A stretch of DNA of 64,000 bases, from assembly GCF_046630445.1 (NCBI RefSeq), contig NC_092334.1:192392501-192456500 (forward strand), given 5' to 3'. The notes below the pieces were generated by a model. It was given only the letters and a program-made list of their open reading frames with translations, searched no databases and was not told the origin of the DNA. Of the stretch, positions 10,900-24,080 are shown piece after piece. How positions within the stretch are numbered: the first letter of the stretch is position 1; every line of letters begins with the position of its first letter. A program made the position numbers and the translations under genes. The stretch is from Rutidosis leptorrhynchoides. Its lineage: Eukaryota; Streptophyta; Magnoliopsida; Asterales; Asteraceae.

Positions 10900-12950
10900 G
10901 ACTACTCTACCACCGTCATTTTAGGGATATGCATTAGAGTCTGCTGCACGCATACTCAATATGGTTCCAACCAAGAAGGTAGAAAAGACACCATATGAGC
11001 TATGGCATGGGAAGACTCCCAAGTTGTCTTATTTGAAAGTCTGGGGTTGTGAAGCGTATGTAAAACATGACACTTCAAACAAATTATAACCCAGAAGTAT
11101 CAAATGTCACTTTGTGGGATATCCAAAGGAAACAATGGGTTACTACTTTTACTACCAAGCTGAAAACAAAGTGTTTATTACTCGGTTTGCTGAATTCTTG
11201 GAAAGAGATCTCCTTTTACAAGAAGTTAGTGGGAGTAAAGTAGATCTTGAAAAAATTCAAGAATCACAAGGTAACATACCTTCTGAAGGCACTAGTCATC
11301 CACACGTTGAAGCTGGGCAAATTGTTGATGAGCCAGAACGTGTTGCACCTATAATTCGTAGATCTAGTAGAACTCCTCATCGACCTGAGAAGTTAAATCT
11401 TCTGATTAATTCAGATGAACCTCATCTAGAGGATTATGATGAACCTTCTACCTCCCGTGAGGCCATATCAGGTTTAGAATCTAAAAATGGGGAGATGCTA
11501 TGAATACAGAGATGCAGTCCATGAAAGAAAATCAAGTATGGGACTTGATTGATCTTCCACCCAATTGTAAAACAGTTGGGTGTAAATGAGTCTTTAAGAA
11601 GAAGGCTGACATGGACGGTAATGTAAACACTTTTAAGGCTCGGTTGGTGGCAAAATGTTATACTCAAACTCAAGGAATTGATTATGCGGAAACTTTTTCA
11701 CCAGCTGCGAACATTAAGTCAATTAGGATACTTATTGCCATAGCTGCTTTTCATGATTATGAAATATGGCAAATGGATGTGAAAACTGCTTTCCTAAATG
11801 GCGACCTAAGCGAGGACGTATATATGGTTCACCCGGAAGGGATTGTAAATCCAAAGCATCCTAATAAAGTATGTAAGCTTCTAAAATCCATTTATAGATT
11901 AAAGCAAGCATCCAGGAGCTGGAATCTTAAGTTTGATCAGAAAATCAAAGAGTTTGGTTTTTCTCAAAACCAAGATTAGCCCTGTGCTTACATTAGAGCT
12001 AGTGGGAGCAAAGTTGTCTTCTTGATCTTGTATGTTGATGACATACTACTTATTGGAAATGACATTCCAACTTTGCAAGATGTCAAATCTTGGCTTGGAA
12101 AATGTTTTGCCATGAAAGATCTTGGAGAAGCTAAGTATATTCTAGGAATCAGGATCTATAGAAATAGATCAAAAAGGCTTATTGGTTTGAGTCAAAGTAC
12201 ATACATTGACAAAATCTTACGAAGATTTAACATGAAAAACTCCAAGCGCAGAGCATTGCCCTTACAAAAGGGTATAACACTGAGCAAGTCTCAAAGTCCT
12301 ATCACACCTGATGAGATAAGATGAATGAAATGTGTTCCGCATGCTTCGGCTATAGGATCCATTATGTATGCCATGTTATGTACTAGACCTGATGTCTCGT
12401 TAGCCTTGAGTTTGACGAGTCGTTATCAACAGAATCCAGGTGAAGAACATTGGATTATTGTTAAGAGCATTCTTAAGTATTTGCGGAGAACTAAAGATAT
12501 GTTCTTGGTTTACGGTGGCTTGGAAGAAGAGTTGAGTATAAGATGTTATACAGATGCTAGTTTCCAAACTGATCGAGATGATTCTCGATCCCAGTCAGGG
12601 TATGTCTTTGTCATGAATGGCAGGGCAGTTGATTGGAGAAGCTCAAAGCAGAACACAGTTGCACAGTCTATAACGGAAGCAGAATACATTGTCGCCTCAG
12701 AAGCTACTCAAGAAGCTGTCTGGATTAGGAAGTTTATTGCTGAACTCAGAGTAGTTCCCAGCATTGAATCCCCTATGAAAATGTACTGTGATAATTCAAG
12801 TGCTATTATACTTGCGAAAGAATCACGTGTACGTAAATGTAGCAGACACATTCTTCGATAGTTTGACTACATTCAAGAAGTCATTGAGAGGAATGATATT
12901 AGTATTCTTAAGGTTCATACAAATGATAATGTGGTGACCCGTTCACGAAG
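10900..12950 (+). pseudogene. Ty1/copia pol remnant (integrase end, RT, RNase H)
   Basis: Order: integrase C-terminal part (GYALESAARILN, TPYELWHGKTPK, about 10930-11050), a linker with RRSSRTPHRPEKL, reverse transcriptase (ARLVAKCYTQTQGIDYAETFSP, given by its landmarks GIDYAETF and QMDVKTAFLNG; catalytic YVDD at 12031-12042), and RNase H (CYTDASFQTD, AEYIVASEA, MYCDNSSAI). This is typical copia domain order. The reading is broken by in-frame stops in the integrase (TAG near 10922, TAA near 11087), a frameshift near 11485-11500 and stops at 11587, 11977, 12322 and 12859. The 5' half is absent on this side because the minus-strand LTR element lies directly at 10899. Dead copy. Confidence 0.85.
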
Positions 12951-13024
12951 CCCATAACACACAACAAATATGATGATCATGCTAGTAGTATTGGACTTCA
13001 TTATGCTGCTGATCTTTTTAATTT

Positions 13025-14716
13025 GTAATTTAGTATTTGGATATTTTCGGAACATTAAACAGTTTTATCATAATGAATTGATATATTGATGGTATGATCA
13101 TTTTTATTTATATCACTGTGTTCTATATTAGCATGTTTAATCCATGAGTAATTGTTGATTATTCAAAATCTCCATAATCAATCATGTTATGGGAATAACA
13201 TGAACTAAGATTAATATGAATAGTTGGTTATATTTATTGATGATAAATAGTTAACTTGTAGAGACCAAATTCATATGTATTCATTGATGATGGATATTGG
13301 AATGACCCAACTGAGATATCACTACATGGATCATTGTCAGTAGTGAATCTTTTAGTGATTATGTCTTTATGTCCTTAGACTTGAGATGCACGCCGGTTTC
13401 GATGTGTGGAATATTGTACTTTAATATGGTTAAACAATGTCCTGAATAAGGCTGTAATAAAGGCCATTATTGGGTATAATGTAAAGCTCGTAAGAGACAC
13501 GTGTATGCAATATAGGATTTGTTCCTCCAAAATGTTTGGAGTTAGATACTTTTGAGCTCCTCGATGAATGAATAAGATATTTGTATGGCCGCACCCAGAT
13601 GTAATTAAGATGATATTTAATTAATTTGGTGATCTAATTCAGTTCTAAAATCGAGAAATAAAATTGTTAAACAAATGAGAATGACCGATGATCCATATCT
13701 CAAGTTTAACTAAAGTATCTGAAACAAAGGGACACATGACATTTAACACTTACTATAAGCAGTTTTGAGAAACTACCCTCACTTGAATTTAGGGACAATG
13801 TCGTGTTGCTAGACGCTATCCATTGTTTATATAGTTACTTGATGTTGTGACATGCACAAGTAGGAGTCTGAAGGATTAATGTGCAAGGTACAACATATAA
13901 CTATGTAACTAAATTTATTTGAGCCTTCGAGGTCACACACATATACATCTAGACGTCAAATTGAATATACATATGATGTATATTTACTACTTGAGTAACA
14001 AATTAAAATGCTTGTTTTAATTTAAATTAATTAATTAGTTGTGTAATTAATTAATCAATGATTATAACTTTAATAATTTTTCAACTACTACATGACCATT
14101 TTTGGTTGTCAAATAAATGGGATTAGTTGATGTCCACTTAAAAAGGGGATTAAAGTTAAAGAAAAAGTAAAAAGAAATAAAATAAACACATACCTAATAA
14201 AGCTAGCTACCAATTAAGTACCAATGATTCCCACTCTTCACATATATAGATATACATATTTTGATTAGAGTTGAATCATCCGTATAGAACACAAGTAGCA
14301 AAAACATCAGGGAGTTGACAAAAGCCTTTCTTCAAAGTGATGCTATTTGTCAGTACATACTTGAAACTAGTGATATACGGAGCATAATTATTTATTAGTT
14401 TACTCTATTAATCAAAGGTTGATTAATCGTTACTTGAGTTTGGACTAGCATCCATTGACGGTCGTTTGAAGTGTAGTGTGGACTATCCAAAGAGACGGGC
14501 ATACTATTGATCGTAAGTTTCTCTCCTACAATCCGTTTCTTCAGGAAAGGTATATCGTTTACTCACTTTGTGAATTTATATATTTTGACAATTATTAGTG
14601 GTGTAACTGGATCTAATGGAACCGTTAATCGTGTGTATGTTTTGTAATGTAAAATAAGTTTATTTTAACTATCCGTTGCGTTAATTTGATTTGAAAGTAC
14701 ACACGGTTTTCCATCA
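13025..14716 (+). mobile_element. Probable 3' LTR of the copia remnant
   Basis: Non-coding, directly downstream of the copia RNase H. The right end is set at ...GGTTTTCCATCA, a TG..CA-type terminus, and the left end at TGTAATTTAG near 13025. Both borders are approximate since the partner LTR is outside the window. It contains TATA-like CATATATAGATATAC near 14240-14256, and a likely transcript leader follows. Confidence 0.4.
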
Positions 14717-15477
14717 CACTATACTACCACCACCACCACTCATACCACCACCAGTCACCGTCGTCTTCCACCATCACCATTAAGCACCGTCAACCAACTT
14801 TGTGAAACTGCTTCCACCAACACCACCATCAAACTACCAAAAAACTCGACCATCACCACCACCGTCAACCTTCTACAGACCACCAACAACATCAACCTCC
14901 TGCTACCCCATCACCGCCATAACCCACAAAAACCACCACACCCCGGTTAACGCATACAGCAACGACGGTTAGCGTCCATTGAATACCGGATCTGAGAATG
15001 GAGCAGCAGATACATACATACAAATCTGAGTATGGAGGCGGTGGTGTGGTTGAATGGCGGCGGTTTCGGCAAAAAAAGATAGATGGGAGGCGGTTTGGGT
15101 GGAGAAGCATAGATAGCAGCTGAGAAGGTGGAGGCGACCGGATTTTTGATGGAAGGTGAAGGTGGCTGCGGTTTTTTGCGAGTGAGTGGAGAGTTTTTTT
15201 TACCTTTTAGATTTTTTGGGGATAAATAAAGATAATATGTAAGAAGAGAAAGGAAATAATATTGTCTTTTAATTTAAAAATGATTGTAAAACCGGATAGA
15301 CGGTAGTAACTGCTTAAAAGAGTCACACTATTAATTTCTATCCATTAATTATATAGAGATATAATTAATTATCATTTAAAAATATATATTATTATTTTAT
15401 TAATTATTAACTAATTTAATAGCAACCTAATAATTAGTAAATAGCAAATAAGAAAATAATTACTGGATTTGATTTAC
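14717..15477 (+). repeat. CCA/CCG-rich low-complexity region with AT-rich flank
   Basis: 14717-14930 is dominated by degenerate ACC/CAC triplets; 15030-15180 by GGCGGT/GGTGG triplets on the same strand, so the two halves are partly complementary. Codon-like triplet repeats keep some frames open, but no protein is recognised. From 15200 it becomes AT-rich with nothing identifiable. Confidence 0.4.
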
Positions 15478-16555
15478 TTTTTATAATCGACCATTAAGCA
15501 TTTTTTTAACGTTAAATTAATCGACCGTTAAGTGACCAAAATTACCTCGCTGTGAAGTTATTTTTTTTACAATTTTTTTTCACTTTCGTTTTTTTTCTTT
15601 TCCTATTTCATTCCTATTTAGACGTTTAATTAACCGACTGTTAATGGTTTTTTAAACGTTGTATTAAACAACCGTTAATCGGTCAAGGGCCCAAAATCAC
15701 CCGCAGCGAAGCGCGGACATTTTCTCCTCATTTTTACCAAATAGCGTATAAGTGTGGGAGTGGTGGTGACGACGGTGAGTGTTGTGAGTTTTTTTTATAT
15801 AATTAAGTTTGTTTTGTTGGTATTTTTTATTATATATAAAGAATATTATAGTGGAGTTTCTTATAAATTAATGATTGAGATTAAAATAAATAAATTAATA
15901 GTTGATTTGAGAAATTAAATAATTATGATATCACCACCAAATCAATGGTTAAAATTTATTCGAAATTTATAATTATGAAGCATTTAAATTTAAATAGAAT
16001 GATGATATAATTATCAGCCTTTTTATAGTCGGTTTTTTAACGTTAAATTAATTGACTGTTAACTGAAATCACTTCGTTGTGAAGTTATTTTTTTACAATT
16101 ATTTCACTTTTTTTTTCATTTCCTATTTCATTCATATTTAGAAGTGTAATTAACCAACCTGTTAATGTCTTTTTAAACGTTGTATTAAACAACCGTTAAT
16201 CGGCCAAAGGCCCAAAATCACCCGCAACGAAGCGCGGTCATTTTCTCCTCGTTTTTACCAAATAGGGTATAATTATGGCGGTGGTGGTGACGACGGTGAG
16301 TGTTATGAGTTTTTTTATATAATTAAGTTTGTTTTGTTGGTATTTTTATTATATATATAAAAAATATAATAGTGGAGTTTCTTATAAATTAATGATTGAG
16401 ATTAAAATGAATAAATTAATAGTTGATTTGAGAAAATAAATAATTATGATATCACTACCAAATCAATAGTTAAAATTTATTTGAAATTTATAACTATGAA
16501 GTATTTAAATTTAAATAGAATGATGATATAATCAACCTTTTTATATATAAGAACT
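15478..16555 (+). repeat. Two-copy tandem duplication, ~540-bp unit
   Basis: Copy 1 (about 15478-16017) and copy 2 (about 16018-16555) share, in order, AACGTTAAATTAAT, GTGAAGTTATTT, AATCACCCGCA(G/A)CGAAGCGCGG, GGTGGTGACGACGGTGAG, AAGTTTGTTTTGTTGGTA and ATAGTGGAGTTTCTTATAAA. They differ by scattered substitutions and short indels. No coding sequence is supported. Confidence 0.8.
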
Positions 16556-17009
16556 TTTTATATATAAGAAGAAGGAGATTTTTAAATTTCAGAATTTCAA
16601 TGTGTCACTATCACTTAAATTATTCACTTCTTTTTATCATTATATTACTAACAATAGTCTAATTATTTATAAAGACTCGTCCTAATCCATAAGAACGAAT
16701 ACAATAACATATGATTACATTGCGAGGTATTTGACCTCTATATGATACATTTTACAAACATTTCATTCGTTTTAAAAGACAAACTTTCATTACATCGAAA
16801 GTTGACAAGCATGCATACCATTTTATAATATCCAACTATAAATAATCTAATCTGTCATTTACTTAATCATAATCTTTACTGAACTCAACGACTTGAATGC
16901 AACGTCTTTTGAAATATGCCATGAATGACTCCAAGTAATATCTTTAAATTGAGCAAATGCACAGCGGAAGATTTCTTTCAATCCTGAGAATAAACATGCT
17001 TTAAAGTGT

Positions 17010-17023
17010 CAACCAAAAGGTTG
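17010..17023 (-). other. Conserved LTR stem-loop (CAACC/GGTTG)
   Basis: CAACC-TTTT-GGTTG in element sense, C-G fifth pair, followed by GCATGTTTATTCTCAGG. It lies about 340 nt from the LTR 3' end. Confidence 0.6.
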
Positions 17024-18153
17024 GCGAGTTCATTAGTTTATCATAATTGATCATTTCCATAATTTTAATAGACCACAAGATTTTCATTTTCATTTCTCAT
17101 AAACATCATCTCATATCAGGCATTTCGCACGGCATAGAGATAAAAATCATTCATATGGTGAACACCTAGTAATCGACCTTAACAAGATGCATATAGAATA
17201 TCCCCATCATTCCGGGACTCCCTTCGGACATGATAAATTCGAAGTACTAAAGCATCCGGTACTTTGGATGGGGCTTGTTGGGCTCAATAGATCTATCTTT
17301 AGGATTCGCGTCAATTAGGGTGTCTGTTCCCTAATTCTTAGATTATCATACTAAAAAGGGGCATATTCGGTTTAATAATCCAGCCATAGAATGTATTTTT
17401 ACGTACTTGTGTCTATTTCATCAAACATTTATAAAATCAGCGCATGTATTCTCAGTCCCAAAAATATATATTGCAAAAGCATTTAAAAAGGGAGCAAATG
17501 AAACTCGCAATACTGTATTTCGTAGTAAAAATACATATGACGTCATTGAACGAGTGCAAGGTTGGCCTCGGATTCACGAACCTATATTAATTATATATAT
17601 TTATATATTGGTCAATATTTATCTAACAATTTAGGTTAAACCGTAGTGTATCACAATCCTAATGCTCGAGTCTAATATGCAAAAGTCAACAAAAGTCAAT
17701 TTGACCTAAAATAACTACCAAAATCTATATAACATAAATATAGTTGTTTCATATATTTAAATATATTTATCAGATTTTATTAGATTTAATAAAAGTCATT
17801 TGTTAATAAAATTATATTTAAAATTTGCATATGATAAAAATATACTTTTGTATATCTTAATTAATAAAATTTATAAAGTTCACTTAATATCATAAAAATA
17901 TAGTGGTATGTAATCTTAATGTAATTATATTACATGTGATAAGAAATATCTTTGTATCACATATTTATTTGTTAAAATAATATTGATGATAGCAATAATA
18001 AGTAAAAGTTGTATTATTTTGTAATAATAATAATTATTATTATTCTGCTAATAAAAATAATAACAATATTTATATTTACTAAAGATGATATTAATTATGA
18101 TAAAATGATAATTCTAAACCTAATAATATTGATAATAACTTTTTAATATTAAC

Positions 18154-18186
<33 letters not shown>

Positions 18187-18628
18187 TTATAAAAATAATA
18201 ATTCTATTCAAAATGATAATTTTTATTAATAATAATACTAAAATAATAATAAAAGTGATATTTTACAATAGCAATGATATTTCTATTAACAATAATAGGT
18301 TTAGTAAAAATGATAGTTTTAATATTAATAATACTTTTAATAATAAAATAATGATAAAAATAATGAAAAATGACATTTTTATCTAAATTAATATCTTACC
18401 ATATTTTAAATTCATCATGATACTCATACTCATTATTTCATAATCGATTTGTTTAATAGCTTTTAATCCTCTTTTATATCGCATTCATAATAATGATAAT
18501 AATAATAGCAATCATAATAATTAGATGATACTAATATTAGTTTTTAATGATAATAATATTAATAATAATAAATGTTATAATAACATTAATGATAATACTA
18601 ATAACTATTTTATGATAATAATACTAAA

Positions 18629-18788
<160 letters not shown>

Positions 18789-19603
18789 TTAATAATAATC
18801 TTAATGATAATGATGATAGTAATAAAAATGATAATTTTTAATGAGAATACTTATAACGATAATGATAATAATAATAATAATAATTATTATTAGATAATAA
18901 TAATAACGACGATAATAACGACGATAGTAATAATAATCATTTTAACAATAATACAAAAATTCAGTTGACTATAACTTCTAATCTGTTCATCGAAACCATT
19001 CGAGTTCTAAATGAAAAGTTCTTGATTTTTCACTAGCTTTCCAACGACATGCATATCATACACCCTATCCTAGTAGCATATGTATCTAATTCAGGATTCA
19101 ATATAACCTATCTAACGACAATATCAAAAATACAAGCATGCACAATCCTATATACTCGAGCACTAGTCAGGGATAAACTATTACTATATAAAAGTTAAGT
19201 TATGAGTGCTCACGTATCAATATTGAGATTCAATATTGCAGGAAAGGTACGTAAACGCAACGGGGATGATAAACACTAGTTTGACCTCACGAGCATACCC
19301 CTGATCCATACCCATAACCTCCATAGCCATAACTCATAATTCTTTAGCTCTATCCTACTCGAAAAACTCATTTTGAAAACACGCGGGCAGAACCTCGTCG
19401 TAGTATTTTATGTATATTACTAATAATAATACTACTAATATTAATATCATAAGATTAATAATCAATCCTTAATAATATTAATAAATAATAAAATAAATAT
19501 AATAAGTAATACGGAGTAATATATAGAGATAGATAGATGAAGAAAAAATGAATTAGAAAACGAGTATGTTCGAATTTTAAAGGGACTTGGCCTCACCATC
19601 CTC

Positions 19604-19651
19604 CTCATGCGATCGCATGAGGGTGTGAGGGGGAACCCATGCGATCACATG
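19604..19651 (-). promoter_or_regulatory. Palindrome pair upstream of TATA-like box in solo LTR
   Basis: CTCATGCGATCGCATGAG at 19604-19621 is a perfect 18-bp palindrome. CATGCGATCACATG at 19638-19651 is the same core with one change (CG to CA, as expected from CpG decay). In minus-strand sense they lie upstream of CCCTTTAAAATTCG (19570-19583), a TATA-like box. Confidence 0.6.
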
Positions 19652-19701
19652 AGGTCCTCTCCCAGCTCATATGCACTTAATTCTCGTTGCCGACACTTCT
19701 T

Positions 19702-19808
<107 letters not shown>

Positions 19809-20827
19809 TTAATTTATATAATTACTTATATATTATATTAAATTCACGTGCGTAGTTATTTTGTAAAAATAGTTCCAATGACTCGTACGTTGTCACTCGA
19901 CTTATGTCTCGCTTCCGGTTTCTCGAACGCCTTTTCGTACGTTTAGAAAACTGATACATTACATTTCACGACGTGTACCTTTATCAAAATTTAGACTTAT
20001 CGATAAATTACTTTATGAAAAATGTAACTTATATAATTGAGTGTTGTGGTCATTTGCTTCTACCAATCAATGTCTAGTTATTTATCGTAGTATATTTAAT
20101 AATATTATTTTAAATCAAAACGTTTTATGAGTAAGTTAATATTATATTCTATCATTTTGTAAAATAATAATATATTTTCATTTAGAAAAGTAATCTATCC
20201 ATATTAGTAATATTTATTTAGTAATGTATTATTTAGTCTTTCAAACGATATTTATATTTCAAAGTATAATTGAAAATCATTTACATAATAGAAAATACTG
20301 CGTCATATAGCGTTTACATTCTAAAACTTAAATAGGTGTAGCTCATTTGTATACTTAATTAATTTGAAATGTATCTAATATACATAAACACACTTTAAAT
20401 ACACGTTGCAAGTTATCTATGTATTTAACAACCAATATTCCAACTCTCGTTATTTAATCAAAGACATTTTAGATAAACAAGTTCTTTTATATAGAAAAGC
20501 GTTTTTCGTACATTTAAAACTAAATTAATTGATTAATATGTAATTTGGTCTTCCACTAACTTTTGTCTAATTTCTGTTAATTGACATATTTGTTCTTACT
20601 TGTAAATCACTTTACTATCTTCCGAATATTGTTAAAATGGGAAGATTTCTCAAATCCATGTGGACCTCTCAACAGAGACTCGTAATCATAATTCAATGTA
20701 TCCAATAATTCAATCATTTGATATTATCTTTTAATTCCGTTGATAATTATTTTAAATATATTTTGAAACAAATACGTTCATGTAAGGTATTATACGTCTA
20801 ATACTTTGTTAACGTTTTCAAGTTATA

Positions 20828-20843
20828 ACATATACACATATAC

Positions 20844-20876
<33 letters not shown>

Positions 20877-20896
20877 CATATATATATATCTATATA

Positions 20897-20929
<33 letters not shown>

Positions 20930-20946
20930 ATATATATATATATATA
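20828..20946 (+). repeat. Interrupted (TA)n / TATACA microsatellite
   Basis: TA repeats interrupted by TACA and TGTA units, inside the 5' part (minus sense) of the solo LTR. A much shorter counterpart sits at 60857-60881 in the related LTR. Confidence 0.85.
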
Positions 20947-22187
20947 ATCATATCCGATTATAAAATGGTTCGTGAATCATCGGGATTTGGCCGAGGTTAA
21001 ATGAATGTATGAACATAGTTTAAAATTCTCAAGATTAACTTAACAAACTTTGCTTATCGTTTCGGAAACATATAAAGGTCAAGTTAAAATTTGTTCAGAA
21101 ATTTCCGGGTTGTCACATCATAATCCTAATCCTAATACTCCCTGTAACATCCCACCTTTTTCCGTTTTCTTTTCCGTTATACTAATTTAAACTCCGTTAT
21201 ATGTTTATAACATCTCCCGTTAATACGCGTTTTAAAATATTCCGTTTAGGTATTTTCCGCACCCGACTACAAACTCGAGGGACTAAAATTGACACGGGGC
21301 AAACTAGTTGACTAGGTCACCTAGTCTACCCCAATTACCACCATTCAACCATCTCTCACTCTCTCTCTCTTTCTCTCTAGCAAGAACACACCCAATTTCC
21401 AAATTCATTCAATCATCATCTAAATTCGATCTAGGAGGCTTACAACAAAATAAACTACATATTTGGAATCCTCTCTTCATCCTCTTCAATTTGATACCAA
21501 CTTCATCTCATTTGGGTAACTTTCTAAAATCACTAATTTTATGTGTTCTTGAGATTTTTGAGTTATAAAGTTGTTAATTAGTGTCTATGGCTCATTGTGA
21601 TGTCGTGTAAGTAATTTGTATGCTCGATTTGTTGTTTTTGGTGTAACTAGTTCATTATGAAAATTACTTGCTAAATCCTTGATTTTGGATGATCAAAGGT
21701 TATTAGATTGTTAATGTGCATGTTTTAAAAGTGTTACTAGTATCATTAGCTTCATTTGGATGTAAAGATTGATCTAAGAAACCTCTTAAACTTGATTATG
21801 AAATTTGGTGATTTTTGGTTAGGGTTTCATGAACTAGGAATGGATTTTTGATGCATTAAATGACATGAAATGTTAATTGTAAGTGTTAGGTTGTGTTGTA
21901 TGCTTAATTACCTTCGAAACGGCATATTGTTCATGTAAATTGGCTATCGAATCATTAAATGGCGTTTATGACTTGTATGCATTGAATGAGGAGCATTGAT
22001 TGCGGTTTTTGGTTGTTGTAAATGAAAGTTTGATTGATAAAAAGTGCATAGTTGCGTTCCTTGTCAAAATACCTTTCCGGTGATATAAAATGCATGCCTT
22101 GAATGTTTGCGGTTTGTAAATTGTGTTGGGTTGAGTTTTGATTCGTGCACTTAGGAGTTTCAGCAACCAGGGCCTGGAAACACCTCA

Positions 22188-22310
22188 GGACGCCGTCCAG
22201 ATACCCAGGACGACGTCCCACTTTTCTAACCTAGACGCCGTCTAGGAATTGGGGACGCCGTCCCACTCTTTTAATCGAGACGCCGTCTAGCCATTTGGGA
22301 CGCCGTCCCA
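22188..22310 (+). promoter_or_regulatory. Array of six phased GACGNCGTC palindromes (5' LTR)
   Basis: Palindromes: GGACGCCGTCC (22188), GGACGACGTCC (22208), CTAGACGCCGTCTAG (22231), GGGACGCCGTCCC (22252), AGACGCCGTCT (22278), TGGGACGCCGTCCCA (22296). Their centres are at 22193, 22213, 22238, 22258, 22283 and 22303, so spacing alternates 20 and 25 bp exactly. GG- and TA/GA-flanked versions alternate after the first pair. The array lies 100 bp downstream of a TATAAAA. Confidence 0.75.
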
Positions 22311-23168
22311 TTTGGCTAAAACTGGCTGTTTGCTTTGGTCATTTGACATGAAAATGTTTGCTATGCTACGGACCTCCGATTAACATGAAACTTGGCCAAC
22401 ATGCTCATATATGATTATATAACTTAGAAAAATTGTCGGATATCCAACCCGACCCCGTTGACTTTTCTGTTGACTTTGACCCGACCAAGTTGACTTTTAA
22501 TCAAACTTAACCAAATAATTGTGCAATCGTTCTAACATGTTTTTATACTTGTACCTTGCATGAAACATGACAATCTGATTCACATGCTATTAGGATCGAG
22601 TCTTAACGAGCCATAGGACTAATTGAACATCTTTGACCTATCGTGTTTACCGTTATTGATACGACCTATTTGTTTAGGTCAAGACTAGCACTATCCTTCA
22701 CACACGTTATTTTGTGAAGTACTTTTCGTACGTGCACTCAAGGTGAGATCATAGTCCCACTTTTACTCTTTTTGAACTTACATTTGGGATGAGAAAACAT
22801 AAACATTTCTTTTACTAAGTGAACACAAGTACAGGAAAACAAACATTCTACATACGAGTTTAGAACAAAATCCTCAATTCGATTATCATTAGTTACACTT
22901 GCCGGGTGTAAGCGAGAACTTATGTTGTATGGATCCATATGGGTTTGACAAACCCTCATTCAAACGGTTCGCTACCGTTTACGAATGAAATATATTTTCG
23001 AGAAACAGTGTATGTTCTAGCACTAAGTGATGGGGTTCAATGGAAGGAAATGTTAAGCATTGATAATTGGGTGCTCGTGAAACAAACTTTTGGAATGTAT
23101 TACTATTATTTCATTGATGCAAATCTTGTGGTTCACTTGTACTTACTTACTTAAACCTATGATTTCAC

Positions 23169-23182
23169 CAACGTTTTCGTTG
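23169..23182 (+). other. Conserved LTR stem-loop (CAACG/CGTTG), 5' LTR
   Basis: CAACG-TTTT-CGTTG with a G-C fifth pair. ATGTTTTTCTCAGG follows at 23193-23206 and TTCCGCT about 25 nt later. It lies 327 nt before the LTR end. Confidence 0.65.
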
Positions 23183-23511
23183 ACATATTTCTATGTTTTT
23201 CTCAGGTCCTTGAACGATACATGATACATGCTTCCGCTCATTATTTGATACTTGCATTGGATGTCGAGTATATGTGCATTTCATGGAGCGTCTTTTGACT
23301 TTACTTTAAACCGTGTCGCCTAGATTTCATTCGTATTATAACGTTGTAACTTAACTATTGGTTGAACAATTCTTGTAAACTTTGGGAACAATCTTTATTT
23401 TGAAATGAAGGCGACATATTTTGGTCAAACTTTGTCTTAAAGACTTATGACCACGTAACGGGACCTAAGTAGACGGCGCCGTCAAACATGATTTGGTCGG
23501 GTCGCTACAGA

Positions 23512-23523
23512 TGGTATCAGAGC
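23512..23523 (+). other. Primer binding site, initiator tRNA-Met
   Basis: TGGTATCAGAGC two bases after the 5' LTR end, the standard PBS complementary to the 3' end of plant initiator tRNA-Met. Confidence 0.9.
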
Positions 23524-23932
23524 GTTGGTTGTAGGGATTTAGAGTTCATTAGTGTCAACCTCGAGTCATAGGGTACATTGGTGAGTCTAGACTACAACCG
23601 GCATATAGACTTGAAATAGGAATTACTTGACTACTTGTGCATTTATACTCAAACGCTTCTACTCATATCTACTCTTAGTTCATCTTAATCTCACGTTGTT
23701 TAATTTGATTGACGCGCCACCTTGACTATATGAAATGATGTCGAATGCACATATGAATCAGGGTAATATAATTTCCGGGATTATATTACGGTGACTCATA
23801 TGAACGTTCCGACATTTTGACATAAAGAATTTAAGGCGAGTCGAGGAAAAACTTCTCTTTATCTTTATTCTATATCACGGTTAGTATTATTGAGAATACT
23901 AATCAATGATATTCTTGTGTCTTGAAGGAACA

Positions 23933-24046
23933 ATGGCTCCTCGTCGTGTACGCCGCAATGAAACTCCCGAACAAGCTCTCGAACGGATGATAGCTACCGC
24001 CGTAGATGCGGCCATGGCCGGTCACTCATCCAACAACAATAATAAT

Positions 24047-24080
<34 letters not shown>

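Larger units (their letters stand above)
21143..23509 (+). mobile_element. 5' LTR of Tekay-like element
   Basis: It runs TGTAACATCCC to GGTCGCTACA. It holds a CT-microsatellite (about 21355-21378), TATAAAA at 22084-22090, a phased palindrome array (22188-22310) and the conserved stem-loop (23169-23182). Short open frames in it occur identically in the 3' LTR and are not genes. Confidence 0.95.

Noticed and set aside
14892..15110. 72-codon minus-strand frame in the CCA/GGT region
   Set aside because: Low-complexity triplet repeats keep the frame open; no start context or domain.
21308..21568. 86-codon frame repeated exactly at 28603-28863
   Set aside because: The duplicate is due to the two LTRs; the sequence is a CT-rich LTR leader without known protein content.
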